Shown here piece after piece: positions 45,496-56,339 of a stretch of DNA of 64,000 bases. Source of the stretch: Ligustrum vulgare (taxonomy: Eukaryota; Streptophyta; Magnoliopsida; Lamiales; Oleaceae). Every line of letters begins with the position of its first letter. The stretch's first letter is position 1. The stretch is from NCBI GenBank assembly GCA_963555705.1, contig OY743168.1:22016139-22080138 (forward strand), written 5' to 3'. Made by a program: the position numbers and the translations under genes. The notes beneath the pieces were generated by a model. It had not been told where the DNA came from and did no database searches. It was given only the letters and a program-made list of their open reading frames with translations.

Positions 45496-46340
45496 CTAGA
45501 ACATAACCCGCTTATTAGGACAATTTGAAGCGATGTGTCTCGAACCTAAGCATTTAAAAAATTTAATATTCCTATCCCTAATAGGTTGTGAATCAGAAAT
45601 GTTTTTACCTTTGGTTGAAGGTCCCTCCCTTCCCTTCGGAACATGTTCCTCATTGACTTCCCGTTTTGGTTGAGAAGTATGATAAGAGCCCGGAGATTGC
45701 CTCGCTGCTCCCTTTCGCTTCAAATGTCTTTCCACCTTCATGACCATGTGTATAATTTCCTCTAGTTCCACATAGTGTTGCAGCTCAATGATGTTGGCAA
45801 TATCCATGTTCAATCCGCTCAAAAACCTGGTCATTGTTGCTTCCCGGTCCTCTACCACATTGACCCGAATCATCGTCACCTCCATAACCTTATGATACTC
45901 CTCTACACTTCTCGTCCCCCGTGTCAAACCCTGCAGCTTCTGATAAATTCCTTATAATGATGAGTTGGCACAAATCGCTTCCTCGTTATAGTTTTTAACT
46001 CACTCCAAGTCTCCACCGGCCTCTTAAGGTTCCTCCTCCTACTCGTTACCGACTGAATCCACCAAATAATTGCATAATCAGTAAATTCGATCACTGCTAA
46101 TTTCACCTTCTTCTCTTCAGAATAGTTATGGCAATCAAAAATCAGTTCAACCTTTATTTCCCAATCCAGATACGCCTCGGGATCACTCTTAACTTGGAAC
46201 GAAGGTATTGCCATTTTCATATTCCCTAGGTCTCCATCCACATCCTTCCTACCCCCATGATGCCCACTAACATCATGATGTTCCCTTTCATACCTCCTTC
46301 TATGCATATCTCCTCTATCCCTCCTTTGCGTACTTGCCAC
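45496..46340 (-). pseudogene. Gag of the minus-strand gypsy remnant, frameshifted
   Basis: The N-terminal frame (46340-45924) has FQVKSDPEAYLDWEIKVE and YAIIWWIQSV. After a frameshift at about 45925 the second frame (45927-45496) has RSVEEYHKVMEV and ATMTRFLSGLN. It ends with a damaged zinc knuckle (FKCLGSRHIASNCPNK) lacking the first cysteine. These match the retrotransposon gag domain of Ty3/gypsy elements. Confidence 0.88.
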
Positions 46341-46962
46341 CGAAGATACCTACCACTCTCACTACCCATGCCCTCATCACCCATATTAATCTCATGTCGT
46401 TGACCTCATCTGACCCTAGAACCATTATAAGATTGTTACTGGTGTCGTTGATCACGTTCTGCATTCTGTCCCTCCATCTAAGCCATCATCTTCCCAAACT
46501 GTGCCCGCGTTGCTGCAATCACATCATCTTTACCCTGCTCAACTTCCATGTCCACATATTTGGGTTGTTTGTTGTCACCCATAGAAGATGATGATGTATA
46601 TCCTTTTCTGTAAGACATTTTTTAAGGACAAGAAAATTTCCTCACGTGTATCACTCTTTTTCCCTCTCAAATATCAACTAAGAACTAGTCAAGGATCACG
46701 ATACAAGGATTTTGTGGAAAACACGAAGGAAAACAAAAATTGAGAAATTCTCGAATTTTTGATTTTTTTTTTTTTGTAACTGCTAGAAAATTTGACTACG
46801 AGTATGGCAGAAAAACGAAATTATATTTGAATGAAAAACGAACTCGAAAAACACTTTTGAAATTTTTAGAAAGATTTTTATTGATCAAAGACTGAAAAAC
46901 TTGACTGACACGAAGAACAAGAAAAAGTAAGAATTTGAATTCTATCCAAGCTCTGATGTGAT

Positions 46963-47708
46963 CACAATCAGGAAACGTGACGAAAACGCGGAATAAACAA
47001 TAACAATAACCTAAGAAAGATCTAAGACAAATTCAACACAAGAAATCAAGAAATAAATGATGGAAAATAAAGATAGATATTGACTGTAAAACCTTAACCG
47101 AATATTCACGAAGCGAGAATGATACGGAATATGAACCAAAATTGGTGAATACCACAACGATTGGATCTTTGATAAGTTCTAGACAAAAGAGAAAATCTCA
47201 CCTTTCAAAGAGAAAAACTCTCAAATTACTTCAATATCAAAGTTGTCCACTTGTTTAATGAGGAAAAATCATAATATAATGTAAAATATTTCTAAAACTA
47301 GCCCTAGCCACACTAGGGTTCAAAAATAGCATTAGGAAATAATTAAAACGGAAATTATAACAAAAATTGTGGGAACCCTACTTTTAATACCGCGCGGGCA
47401 AAATACCGCCCGATCACGTGGTTATAATTTTCACGGCCGTGAAAATTCATTTATGACCGTAAATGACTTGCTGAATCCAAAAGTTCTTGACTGAGTTACG
47501 GCCTTGAAAGCCCCAGTTACGATCGTAACAAGCTCTCTGAGTCCTTTTTTGGTTCTTTGACTTGAATTTCGGCTTCCATTCACTTTCACTTGTCTTGGGA
47601 CCTCTTTTATCACTTCTTGTTGGTTCTTTTAAGCCCCTGAGCTTGTGCTTGAGCTTGGGTTCCTTGTGTGATGACGTCTTCTTTGATCTCTTGCTCTAGA
47701 TAACATTA
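46963..47708 (-). repeat. 5' LTR of the gag-protease remnant
   Basis: The right side (47160-47708) aligns with 44007-44478. On the left it probably extends to TGTGATCACAATCAGG near 46963, next to GCTCTGATG, a degraded tRNA-iMet-type primer-binding site on the minus strand. Boundaries are approximate. Confidence 0.6.
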
Positions 47709-48161
47709 GTTAATGGACAACCTTATCACATCTCCAAGATCCAAGAAATTCGATTGAGTAATGGGAGTAATGGAAGCAGTTAAACACGCACGATTTCTGG
47801 AGAAGTCATCCATTATGGAGGAAGTGGGTAGTCAAAGGGCGATTAGCGATTTTCAAGTGGTTTGGAAGAGAGAAATTGTTCAAGAAGTATAAAAGAGAAA
47901 AGATAACATAGAAGCAAGGACCGATGAATCAACTCTCAAACAGAGTACTATGTAATTTACTTTCATTTTAATTTTCACGTCCACTTTCAATTACTTTGTG
48001 TGCTTGCGCCCTTTGGAGGCATTTTGTCTTCTTTGTAATCTTCGCAAATAAACACCCATCATTGGGACTTTATCTTAAGAGGTTGTTGTTCCTTACACAT
48101 CATCTGAGTCCCTTTTATCCCTTTTAATTGTTAGGGGATGTTCGAATTTCTGCGCAAAACA
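47709..48161 (+). repeat. LTR remnant of a Tat-like gypsy element
   Basis: It ends GCGCAAAACA just before a primer-binding site. It contains AGTATAAAAGAG (TATA box, near 47887) and AATAAACACC (polyadenylation-like, near 48046). The left boundary is lost against the preceding element. Confidence 0.6.
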
Positions 48162-48164
48162 ATT

Positions 48165-48182
48165 TGGCACGCCCAGTGGAAC
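48165..48182 (+). other. Primer-binding site of the Tat-like element
   Basis: TGGCACGCCCAGTGGAAC, three bases after the LTR end, a form seen in plant Tat-group elements. Confidence 0.7.
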
Positions 48183-49243
48183 AACTTTTGGTGTTTGAAG
48201 ATACAAAAGTGAAGCAATATTCCTCATAAAAACTTCAATAAGGAGCCAGCAAGCCATCGAGTCCAGTATGTGATCGAAAGATATAAGGAGCAGCAAAGTA
48301 CTTAAGGAACAAGAGGACAAAGTCAGAGCCGTTATGAACCAATGAAAGAATTAAGCCCTTGGACCATGCATCCACTACTTGGTGAACTTACACAAGATGT
48401 GATCAAACAGGTAAATCTGCCAAATTTTCATAACATAGAAAAGTTTTCTCAAAATGAAAATATACACTATGACAACATGGCCAAACAATTAAGAACTTTA
48501 AATGAAATTATGAATAAGTTAGTGGGCCAGATTTGTCAGTCAACTTTTCCAAGTATAGGAAACCACTTTCATTGTGGGATGTAATTCTCTAATCGTAAGT
48601 CCAAATTAGTGGACCATCGACTTGCAACCTCGGGGGTTGTGGAATGGCAAACTTGGGTAATTGTTACGGGATGCCAAACTTGGGGGGTAACCTAAATGCA
48701 AGAGACAATGTCCAGAACAATGAACAAAATGCCAAGCTCGTTAACGATGGGGGAAATTCTAACACTAATGGCAATAATGGTTTAAATAATGGCACTTTTG
48801 CCACAAATCCAGTACCAAATGTTAGGCCTCAAATAATACCACTAGGGAATCAACCCATAGGCTTCCCTTAAGATCCCAACGTCCTGTTTAGAGATCAAAT
48901 CGTTAAGATATTGCAAGATCAAATGACTGTTGGAATGCATTCTTTTATTATGCCAACTTACACAAAGTCATATTTTAATTGGGTAGATCAAACATATCCA
49001 TGGCCTAGAGGGTACAAAGTACTAGAATTCTCATTGTTCACTTGCATGGGGAAAGTTTCTTGTAACGACCCGACTCCCTCGCTGGGGCCTTCTCCGTGTC
49101 GCACTCATGATCTTTCCACTCCCCCCTGGCTCCCTCGCTGGGCCTTCTCCAGAAGTGGATTTTTACCTTCCGCAGGATTCGAACCTTGCACCTAGGGGTT
49201 AAGTACAAAGATTCATGGAATCCTGCTACCATTAGACCAATTT

Positions 49244-50650
49244 GAAATTTAATTAATTTTACGTCAATGGTTTGAAATTTGTTTTGCAGTGGAAGGACTT
49301 GGACACCGTATCGCTCAATGTGCCAATTAGAAAATTATAAATTTTTCACGTGCAATTTTATGTATTTAATTAATTTTATTGCCTAGGCATGCTAATTTCT
49401 ATTTATTGTGTTAAGTTGAAACTTTATTGGCGATTGGAAAGTAAATAGGACTTATGGACTAAATTATGTCCTTGGAGAGAATTGAGGGACCAATTTACAA
49501 ATCACCAAAAGTTTATATCTAACCCTACCCTAATATCCTCATTCACGCTCTCTCTATTCAGTCTCTCTCTCTCACCGATCCCATCTCACTCTCACTCTCA
49601 CTCTCAATCCCTGTCTCTTGTCTCATGTTCCCTGCCTCGCTCTCTCGGTCTCGTGTCTCTCTCGACTCACGCACGCTCGCCGTCGACAGCACCGCCGCGC
49701 CACCACCCCGGTAATCCTCCCCCTTCCCTCGTTCCTTTCACCGGAAACGCACAAAACCCGAACACACACGGACACACTGCGCACAAATCGTGATTTTACA
49801 CACACCACACGACCACTATGTATTGATGTGTGTATATAAGTTCAGTGTATGTAAATACATGATGTTTCTCATGTTTTCAGATTTAGGCTTAGTTTGATTT
49901 CGAACTATACTGTTAAAATTGGAAATATGTAATATTGTATATGTTAATTTTAATGTGATTTATAAATGTGAATTTGAGGTTTGAGTAATGTAAATATATA
50001 TGTATAATTTTAGGAATTTGGGGAAAATCTTTAATTGTAGGAATTTAGTATTATAACTTACATGTATAGTTATTTTCAGAATTTAGATTTGATGGAGTTA
50101 TGAAATTAGTTAATTGTTTGGTAATGTTTGAGTTATAATGTGAAATTTGGATTTAGGAAATTTACAAATTTCAGAGTTTTGCAATGTTAATTTTAACAAC
50201 GTTGACCTGTAATGGTAAATCCTCAGTTTTAGGTTGAATTAGCAACAATGTTTGAGAATTTTCAGATTATGGATAATTAGAATTTTATCGAGAAATTTTA
50301 TAAAGCTAGGTCAAGCTATGTAAAGTTGTAATTTAATTTGAATTAAAATGTAAGAAAAAGCGTTCTAAAGTACATTGAAATTGACATCTTATTTCGAATA
50401 TGGTGTTGTGTGTTGGACCTAGCGTAAGGTCACGTTTGGGATTAAATTGTGAATGAAATAGAAGTTTTAAACCTTGCTTAGAGTTTAAAATGTGATTTTT
50501 AACTAAAAGTATATTTTATTAAATGAATGGGTACAACTAGGATTTTGGTGCATTGACGTCACGAGCAACCGATGTCCCTCCACTTGCAAATCCAGATAAT
50601 GGTAAATACTAAGGATGTCAAGTAAGTAAACTTCCCCTATTTTCATTGAA
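49244..50650. other. Middle of the insert, no gene
   Basis: It starts AT-rich, then has a CTCTCT-rich and CG-rich patch (49545-49760) resembling a plant promoter/leader, then AT-rich DNA. The ORFs there are low complexity. Confidence 0.5.
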
Positions 50651-50651
50651 G

Positions 50652-50838
50652 TTGGTCTAATGGTAGCAGGATTCTAAAAAATCATTGTACTAAACCCCTA
50701 GGTACATGGTTCGAATCCTGCGGAAGGCAAAAATCCACTTCTGGAGAAGTCCCCAGCGAGGGAGCCAGGGGGGAGTGGAAAGACCATGAGTAGACGGCCG
50801 GTAGCCCTTGAGGACCGTGTACGTTACAAAAAAAGCGC
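50652..50838 (+). repeat. tRNA-like module, plus orientation (representative)
   Basis: TGGTCTAATGGTAGCAGG resembles an RNA polymerase III A box and GGTTCGAATCC matches the B-box consensus GGTTCGANNCC, about 60 bases apart. The module ends GTACGTTACAAAAAAA. The other three modules share both boxes with small changes. It is SINE-like or tRNA-derived, not a functional tRNA. Confidence 0.6.
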
Positions 50839-51007
50839 CTTTTTTTGTAACGACCCAGCTCCCTCGCTGGGGCCTTCTCCGAGCCGTACTCGTGGTCTTT
50901 CCACTCCCCCCTGGCTCCCTCGCTGGGGCCTTCTCCAGAAGTGAATTTTTGCCTTCCGTAGGATTCAAACCTTGCACCTAGGGGTTAAGTACAATGATTC
51001 ATGGAAT

Positions 51008-51045
51008 CCTGCTACCATTAGACCACGTGGTCTAATGGTAGCAGG
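51008..51045. repeat. Perfect 38-bp palindrome
   Basis: CCTGCTACCATTAGACCAC followed by its exact reverse complement, formed where two modules meet head to head. A second palindrome (ACAAAAAAAG/CTTTTTTTGT) joins the modules near 50843. Confidence 0.95.
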
Positions 51046-52188
51046 GATTTAAGAATCTTTGTACTTAACCCCTAGGTACAAGGTTCGATCCCTGCGGAAG
51101 GCAAAAATTCACTTCTTGGAAACGAGGCTGGCAGCCCTTGAGGACCAGGATGACCAAGGGGGGAGTGGAAAGATCATGAGTAGACGGTCGATAGCCCTTG
51201 AGGACCGTGTACGCTACATTTCTACTCTAGAACATATAGATGAAACTATGCCCTAGTTCGTTAACAGGAGTAGCTTTCTCGTGGTTCATTAATTTGCCAG
51301 CAAATTCTGTTCAGAAATGACAACAATTAGAACAATTTTTCCACAATCAATTTTAGAAAATTGAATCATACGTTACTCTGGCCTGGCGAATTTACACCAA
51401 ATTCTAAACGAATTGGTAGAAGGCTTCCTTTAGAGGTTCAAAACAATTAGAAGCAAATGTTTCGTACCTTTGTTTGAAAAAGAATGTGTTAAAATCGCTA
51501 AAAGTTGCTTGAGTTCTAATTTAAAAAGAAATTCCAGGACAGGAAATTTCCTGACCTTTTTCAGTTGAGCGCTAACGTGATTAGATATGAACGTCTAATA
51601 AGAGAAGAAGAACAAATGAGAAACTTTAAGAAAGGGACTTACTATAGAGACCCGAATTTTGTTGTTCACACCGTTGATGATGAATATTACGATCAGACTG
51701 AAATATGTTTAGCCAAATTAGTTAAGGGGGATGTGTACGCTTGTTCTTTAATGGCCAACTCAGGAACAAAGGTCCAAAATGAGGCTATGAAAGATGGAAA
51801 TAAAAGGGCTAGGACATCTTCATTTGATGTGACCAAAGCTGAGCTTATATTTGATAAACTATATGAGGATAAGCAGATACAATTGAGCGACAAGCATAAA
51901 CTGTCAGACCCTAAACAAATTAAGGGTAAAAAATATTGTAAATAGCATAATGCATGGTCAAATATAACTAATAATTTTCTGATTTTTTGTCATGTGTTAA
52001 AAGATGACATTGAGTCAGGAAGAATCACTTTTAGAGCCAAAAAGAAGATGGCAATGGACAAAAATTCTTTCCTGCAGCCACTTGGGGTGAATATGATGAC
52101 AATCGACTTCAAGAATAAGTTTCCAAAACTCAAGTTGGTCATAGATGATGGAGAGGAACACCTTAGGCCTCACCCCATTGTTTTTTAA

Positions 52189-53348
52189 CGTCTCAAAGGA
52201 AAAGAGCCTAGAAAGAATAAAGGAACCTTGTGTGCAAGATGCAAAGGAGAAGTAAATGAGAATGTTGGAAAAACAGGAACATGGGAACGTCACCATCGCC
52301 TTAATATTGTCGCAAATTTCCGGCCTAATGGGGGACGGAGCATGCCATTCTATGGGAGACAACCTTTTGAGAAGCAGTTCATGCTAGTTTACAGTGGTCA
52401 GACTTTTAGGCCACAACCCCATCAATCGAATGTGTGGCATTTGTTCTAATACAACGTAGGAAGGTTTTTTTTTTTAATTCATAAAAAAAATGAAGGGTTG
52501 TACCTTTTAATGAGATGATCAGAACGCAACAAAGGCGTTTCCAATGGAATTATGGGAGAATTATGAGGCAACAACAGGGATCATTATATCCTAAAGTACC
52601 TAAATTACTCAAGGTGGATAACAAAAATGTTCTCAATGATAGTAAAGAAGCCAGTACAGGAGAGTAAATGGAGAAAGCACCAAAAAGTTCTTATGGAAAG
52701 TAAAAGTTCGAACATAGCAAAATGGATGAAGATGAAGAGGATCCAGGGGGACCCCTCACCATTCAATTCGATACTTTACCTCCAGTTATGGCTAATAATT
52801 ACTTGCTAGCCAATGAATTTAAAAATAAAGAAAATGATGAAGAGGAAAGGGAGGATAATGAGGAAGAAGCATGCATGCTGAAGTATGAGGAAGGTCAAAC
52901 GTCCCAGGAGGTGTATAACGAGGAAGAAGAGGACGATGGCATGACTGATATTGAAGAAGAAATTGACCTAGAAGCAGAGAGAAGGAAAAGAGGAGCGTCG
53001 TGCAATACTTTATTGAACAAACTGTACCAAGAAGGTGTCCGAGAAGTAGATTTGTTGGGGGAACCATCTGGGCATTCTTTTGACTTATATGTGTTATATG
53101 GAATGCCAAAAAAGAAAGTGAGGGTACCACGCTCTGAGAAGTATGGATCGCCTCCTAGGATTTTACCTCCCCCTATAGGTTGGGTAACAGAAGAAGAATT
53201 CCGAGAAGAAAATAAGAAGGAAGTCCAAGAGGCAGGAACTCCAAATGAAATATTGCAGACTGATTTGACATGAGAAGTCGATTCAATAGAGGATAAGCAA
53301 GAAGTAGAAATAGATGCAGCTAAGAAGGTCATCTATAAGAGGCCAACC
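52189..53348 (+). pseudogene. Gag-protease linker region of the Tat-like element
   Basis: Broken frames. 52722-53273 contains an acidic stretch (NDEEEREDNEEEACM, EEEEDDGMTDIEEEIDLE) and RSEKYGSPPRILPPP. Earlier pieces (52228-52449) contain ARCKGEVNE. Acidic linkers of this kind occur between gag and protease in this group. No catalytic motif. Confidence 0.55.
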
Positions 53349-53744
53349 ATGAAGTTAACCAAACACTTGAGGCCGTTGTATGTGAAGGTCTTAGTCAACG
53401 GCGTACCTGTGGCAAAAGAGCCCATAGATAATGGAGCAGCCATAAATACCATCCCTTCCAGAATGATAAGAAATTTTGCAAAAATAGAAAGCAATATGAT
53501 TCCAGCAGAGGTTATTCTTAAGAGTTTCAATAGGGGAGAGACTTCAGCTAAATGGGTGATGCTGTTAGACATAACTGTGACTAGGACTACAGTCTTCTTT
53601 GTGATAAACGGTCCTACTAGTTATAACGTGTTATTAGGGAGAGATTTGAGTCATGGGAGTCGTTGCATACCTTCGTCGCTCCATCATTGTCTAGTTTTCT
53701 GGAATGGTAAAGGCGAAGTACTGGTAGTGCAAGCTGATCATTGA
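53349..53744 (+). pseudogene. Retropepsin of the Tat-like element
   Basis: 131 residues with LYVKVLVNGVPVAKEPIDNGAAINTIP; the active-site aspartate motif is D-N-G where D-S/T-G or D-G-G is usual. SYNVLLGRDLSHGSRCIPSSLH is its downstream signature. The protease would have cut the element polyprotein. Confidence 0.85.
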
Positions 53745-54225
53745 CCTTTTGTCGTAGAAGCAAACTCAGTTGAGAAGTTCATGTACGAAGGGAATTATGG
53801 ACCTGTCATGGTAGTTCAAGATGGAGAAAAAAATCAGATTGTTGTGCAGAGTGAAGAGCCATTTTAAAGCCAAAATGATGGCTTTCAATAATAAATGTAA
53901 AGCGAAGACAGGAGAAGTAACATCAATAATGATGTTGAGGAACAAATTAGCAGTGTACGAGTTGGAGCAGAACATTGGCCGAGAGGTCAACAAGGTGTAT
54001 TGCTTGGAAGAGGAAATGCTGATAGGGAATCATGATGATGAAGTAATGAGGATCACAAAGCCTGGGCATGCTCAAGCACAAGACCCTTTGATAAAGTTGA
54101 ACATTGGTGACGAACGGGAAGATTGCCCAACATTTTTCAGCCAGATGCTTAGTCAAGAGGTAAGTAATAAATTATTCGTTTTATTAGAGGAATACAAAGA
54201 TTGTTTCATGTAGGAATATGAACAC

Positions 54226-55021
54226 ATGCTTGGTTTGGATAAGAGTTTAGTTGAACATAGATTACCAACTAAACCAAATTTTAAACCTCATAAGCAACTT
54301 CATAGGCGTTTTGCTCCTAATGTATTACCTGAAGTAAAGAAAGAGATAGAGCGATTGTTAATGGCAGGTTTTATTAGAACGACCAGATATGTTGAGTGGT
54401 TATCTAATATCGTGACTGTGTTGAAAAAGAATGGTATTATTAGGGTGAGCATAGATTTTAGAAATTTAAATTTAGCAACGCCAAAAGATGAGTATCCAAT
54501 GCCTACGATGGACTCTTTAGTAGATTCAACTGTCGGACATGTAATGTATTCCTTTATGGATGGATATTCAAGATATAATCAAATTTACATAGCTGAAGAC
54601 GATGTACATAAAACTTCCTTTAGGTGCCCTGGGCTTTACGATGCTTTGAATGGGTAGTTATGTCTTTCGGTCTGAAAAATGTAGGGACAGTTTAGCAAAG
54701 GGCAATGACCTTTATTTTTCATGACATGATAGGAAAATTTGTTGAAGTGTATGTAGACGACATAGTGGTCAAATCTATTAAAGAGGAAGACCATTTTGAA
54801 AAATTAAAACACTTATTTGAGCGAATGAGACAATACAAATTGAAATTGAATACTTTAAAATGCACATTTGGTGTTAATGTAGGAGATTTCCTTGATTTTT
54901 TAGTGGACAAAGAGAAGTTGAGCTTGATAAAAATAAAGCGAATGCCATTTTAGAGGCCAAACCACATGGTAATAAGAAAGAATTGCAAGGGCTTTTAGGC
55001 CAAATAAACTCTTTTAGACGT
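54226..55021 (+). pseudogene. Reverse transcriptase of the Tat-like element, truncated
   Basis: 54226-54657 covers the N-terminal fingers/palm (FIRTTRYVEWLSNIVTVLKK, RVSIDFRNLN, PKDEYPMP). After stops and a frameshift, 54705-54953 carries the catalytic VYVDDIVVKS. A frame-shifted tail (KELQGLLGQINSFRR) runs to 55021, where the LARD-like element begins. RNase H and integrase are missing. Confidence 0.88.
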
Positions 55022-55877
55022 TGATACTGTCAAAAATCCTAACCTTGACGTGGGAGGATCTGATGATACTTGATTGCTGGAAAATATCAATGAACTCGCC
55101 TTAGATTACCTGCAAAAAAAAATGAGGAGGAATCTCCCCGTCGCCTCTCCGGTGTCAGAATTAGTTTTCTGGGGTAGAGAAAATATATAACTGGAATATA
55201 TGAAAAGAATTATGAATGAATAATATGATCAAAAGAGCTGTATTTATAGGGCTGAAAAAATCCCATAACCTTCTTTAATTGAAGGAGTCTTTTTGATATA
55301 AACTTACCTTTCAAGGAGAATTCTATCTTTACAAGAATAGAGTTCCCCTTTTTTAGGAAGTTTCCTTATAAGATACGTCTTGTTATGAAGGCCCAAGAAG
55401 GAGGTCCATGAATGAAGTCCATTAATGAAGAATGTTCGAAGTCCTATCTGTGCTGGGCTTCTAAGCGTGATGTGACCGGGACAGGCCGACCATATATCTT
55501 ATCATCAATGAGATTTTTGATAAGGTCGGGAGTGACCGACCTATGTAGTGATAGGATAAGCCCGGACAAGTATGTTGAATTGTACATGAACGGATTTGGT
55601 AACCTAATAAGGTCGGGCATCAATCCCGATCTATGCATGGCCGGGGCATTCTTGCCCGACCATGTGCTTATTTGGTTGCTGGTCCTGGATGTGATCGACC
55701 CATTGATCAAGGTAATCTCGACCTATTATATTCTGAACCCCTAAATTATTGTAAGACGTCGTGAATCTGTATCGATCAGGCAAGATAGAAGGCCGGCCCA
55801 AAGCATGACCTTGGGCCTCACGTATAAAGGTGAAAAATAATATTCTAATAATGGAATGACCAAAAATATACCGATCA
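55022..55877 (-). repeat. 3' LTR of the LARD-like element
   Basis: 856 bp, TGATACTGTC to ACCGATCA on the plus strand. The region 55440-55740 has alternating GGTCGG and CCGACC words. Confidence 0.85.
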
Positions 55878-55890
55878 TTAGCCCCCGTGC
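55878..55890 (-). other. Polypurine tract of the LARD-like element
   Basis: The minus strand reads GCACGGGGGCTAA directly before the 3' LTR, similar in style to the GACCGGGGGCCTA of the element at 5962. Confidence 0.65.
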
Positions 55891-56339
55891 GTCAGAGGTC
55901 GAGCTCCGGACTCTAGACGTATGTCATATCAAGTTTAATTATTGCTATAGTAAGGTTAAGGTAGTGCTATGAAACATGGATCTTACTTCTAGCAAAAGAC
56001 TTTCACTTACCAAACCTTGAGAACAACTGAGAGTGTTCTTACATTCGTCCCATCTCATGAGTTTCACTAATTCACAAGTAGAGGTCTTGTTCTTTATGAA
56101 CCGGACAGTGATTGAAGACCCTGTATTTATGGAGGAAGTAGCACATTCCAGGTAGAATTAGGTTATTCGAATTGTTTGGAGACGTTGGAGTCTTGATGGC
56201 AGTATTAGGATACGGTTGTATACTATCCAATTGCCCTATTGAAGTAGGATTTTTTTAGTTGCCCATGCAAGACAGAATTTAGACTAATTTTAAGCCCCCG
56301 TGCATCCCACCTCGAGCTCGGGGAGAGATGGACATGAAA

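Larger units (their letters stand above)
44007..47708 (-). mobile_element. Ty3/gypsy remnant with gag and protease, pol deleted
   Basis: Two related LTR segments in the same orientation (44007-44478 and about 46963-47708) bound gag, protease and a short C-terminal pol stub on the minus strand. The expected reverse transcriptase, RNase H and integrase core are absent. Stops and frameshifts are present, and the two LTRs differ by indels, so this is an old, non-functional copy. Confidence 0.8.
49061..51218. mobile_element. Insert with TG...CA ends and inverted tRNA-like repeats, TSD TTTCT
   Basis: 2158 bp starting TGTAACGACCCGACTCC and ending GTGTACGCTACA, flanked by TTTCT (49056-49060, 51219-51223). 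Removing it restores the gag frame. It holds four related ~180-bp modules in orientations minus (49061-49243), plus (50652-50838), minus (50848-51026) and plus (51020-51218). TG...CA ends and a 5-bp duplication suit an LTR-type insertion (a solo LTR beginning TGTAACGACC is known in plant gypsy families). The inverted modules suit a foldback or TIR element. I cannot decide between these. Confidence 0.7.
48342..52188 (+). pseudogene. Gag region of the Tat-like element, interrupted and degraded
   Basis: Pieces in order: 48342-48584; an Asn-rich stretch (48644-48868); then after one TAA the conserved YFNWVDQTYPWPRGYKVLEF near 48980-49035. The 2.16-kb insert at 49061-51218 follows; after it STLEHIDE resumes exactly in frame if one TTTCT is removed. 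Downstream, 51565-51945 has YERLIREEEQ and GTYYRDPNFVVH, and after a TAG the His/Cys region continues (KKYCK*HNAWS) to VLKDDIESGRITF. Many stops lie between. This order is typical of Tat-group gag. Confidence 0.8.

Noticed and set aside
50652..51218. tRNA genes
   Set aside because: A- and B-box-like motifs are present, but no acceptor-stem pairing or anticodon arm; repeated in inverted copies, so tRNA-derived repeat.
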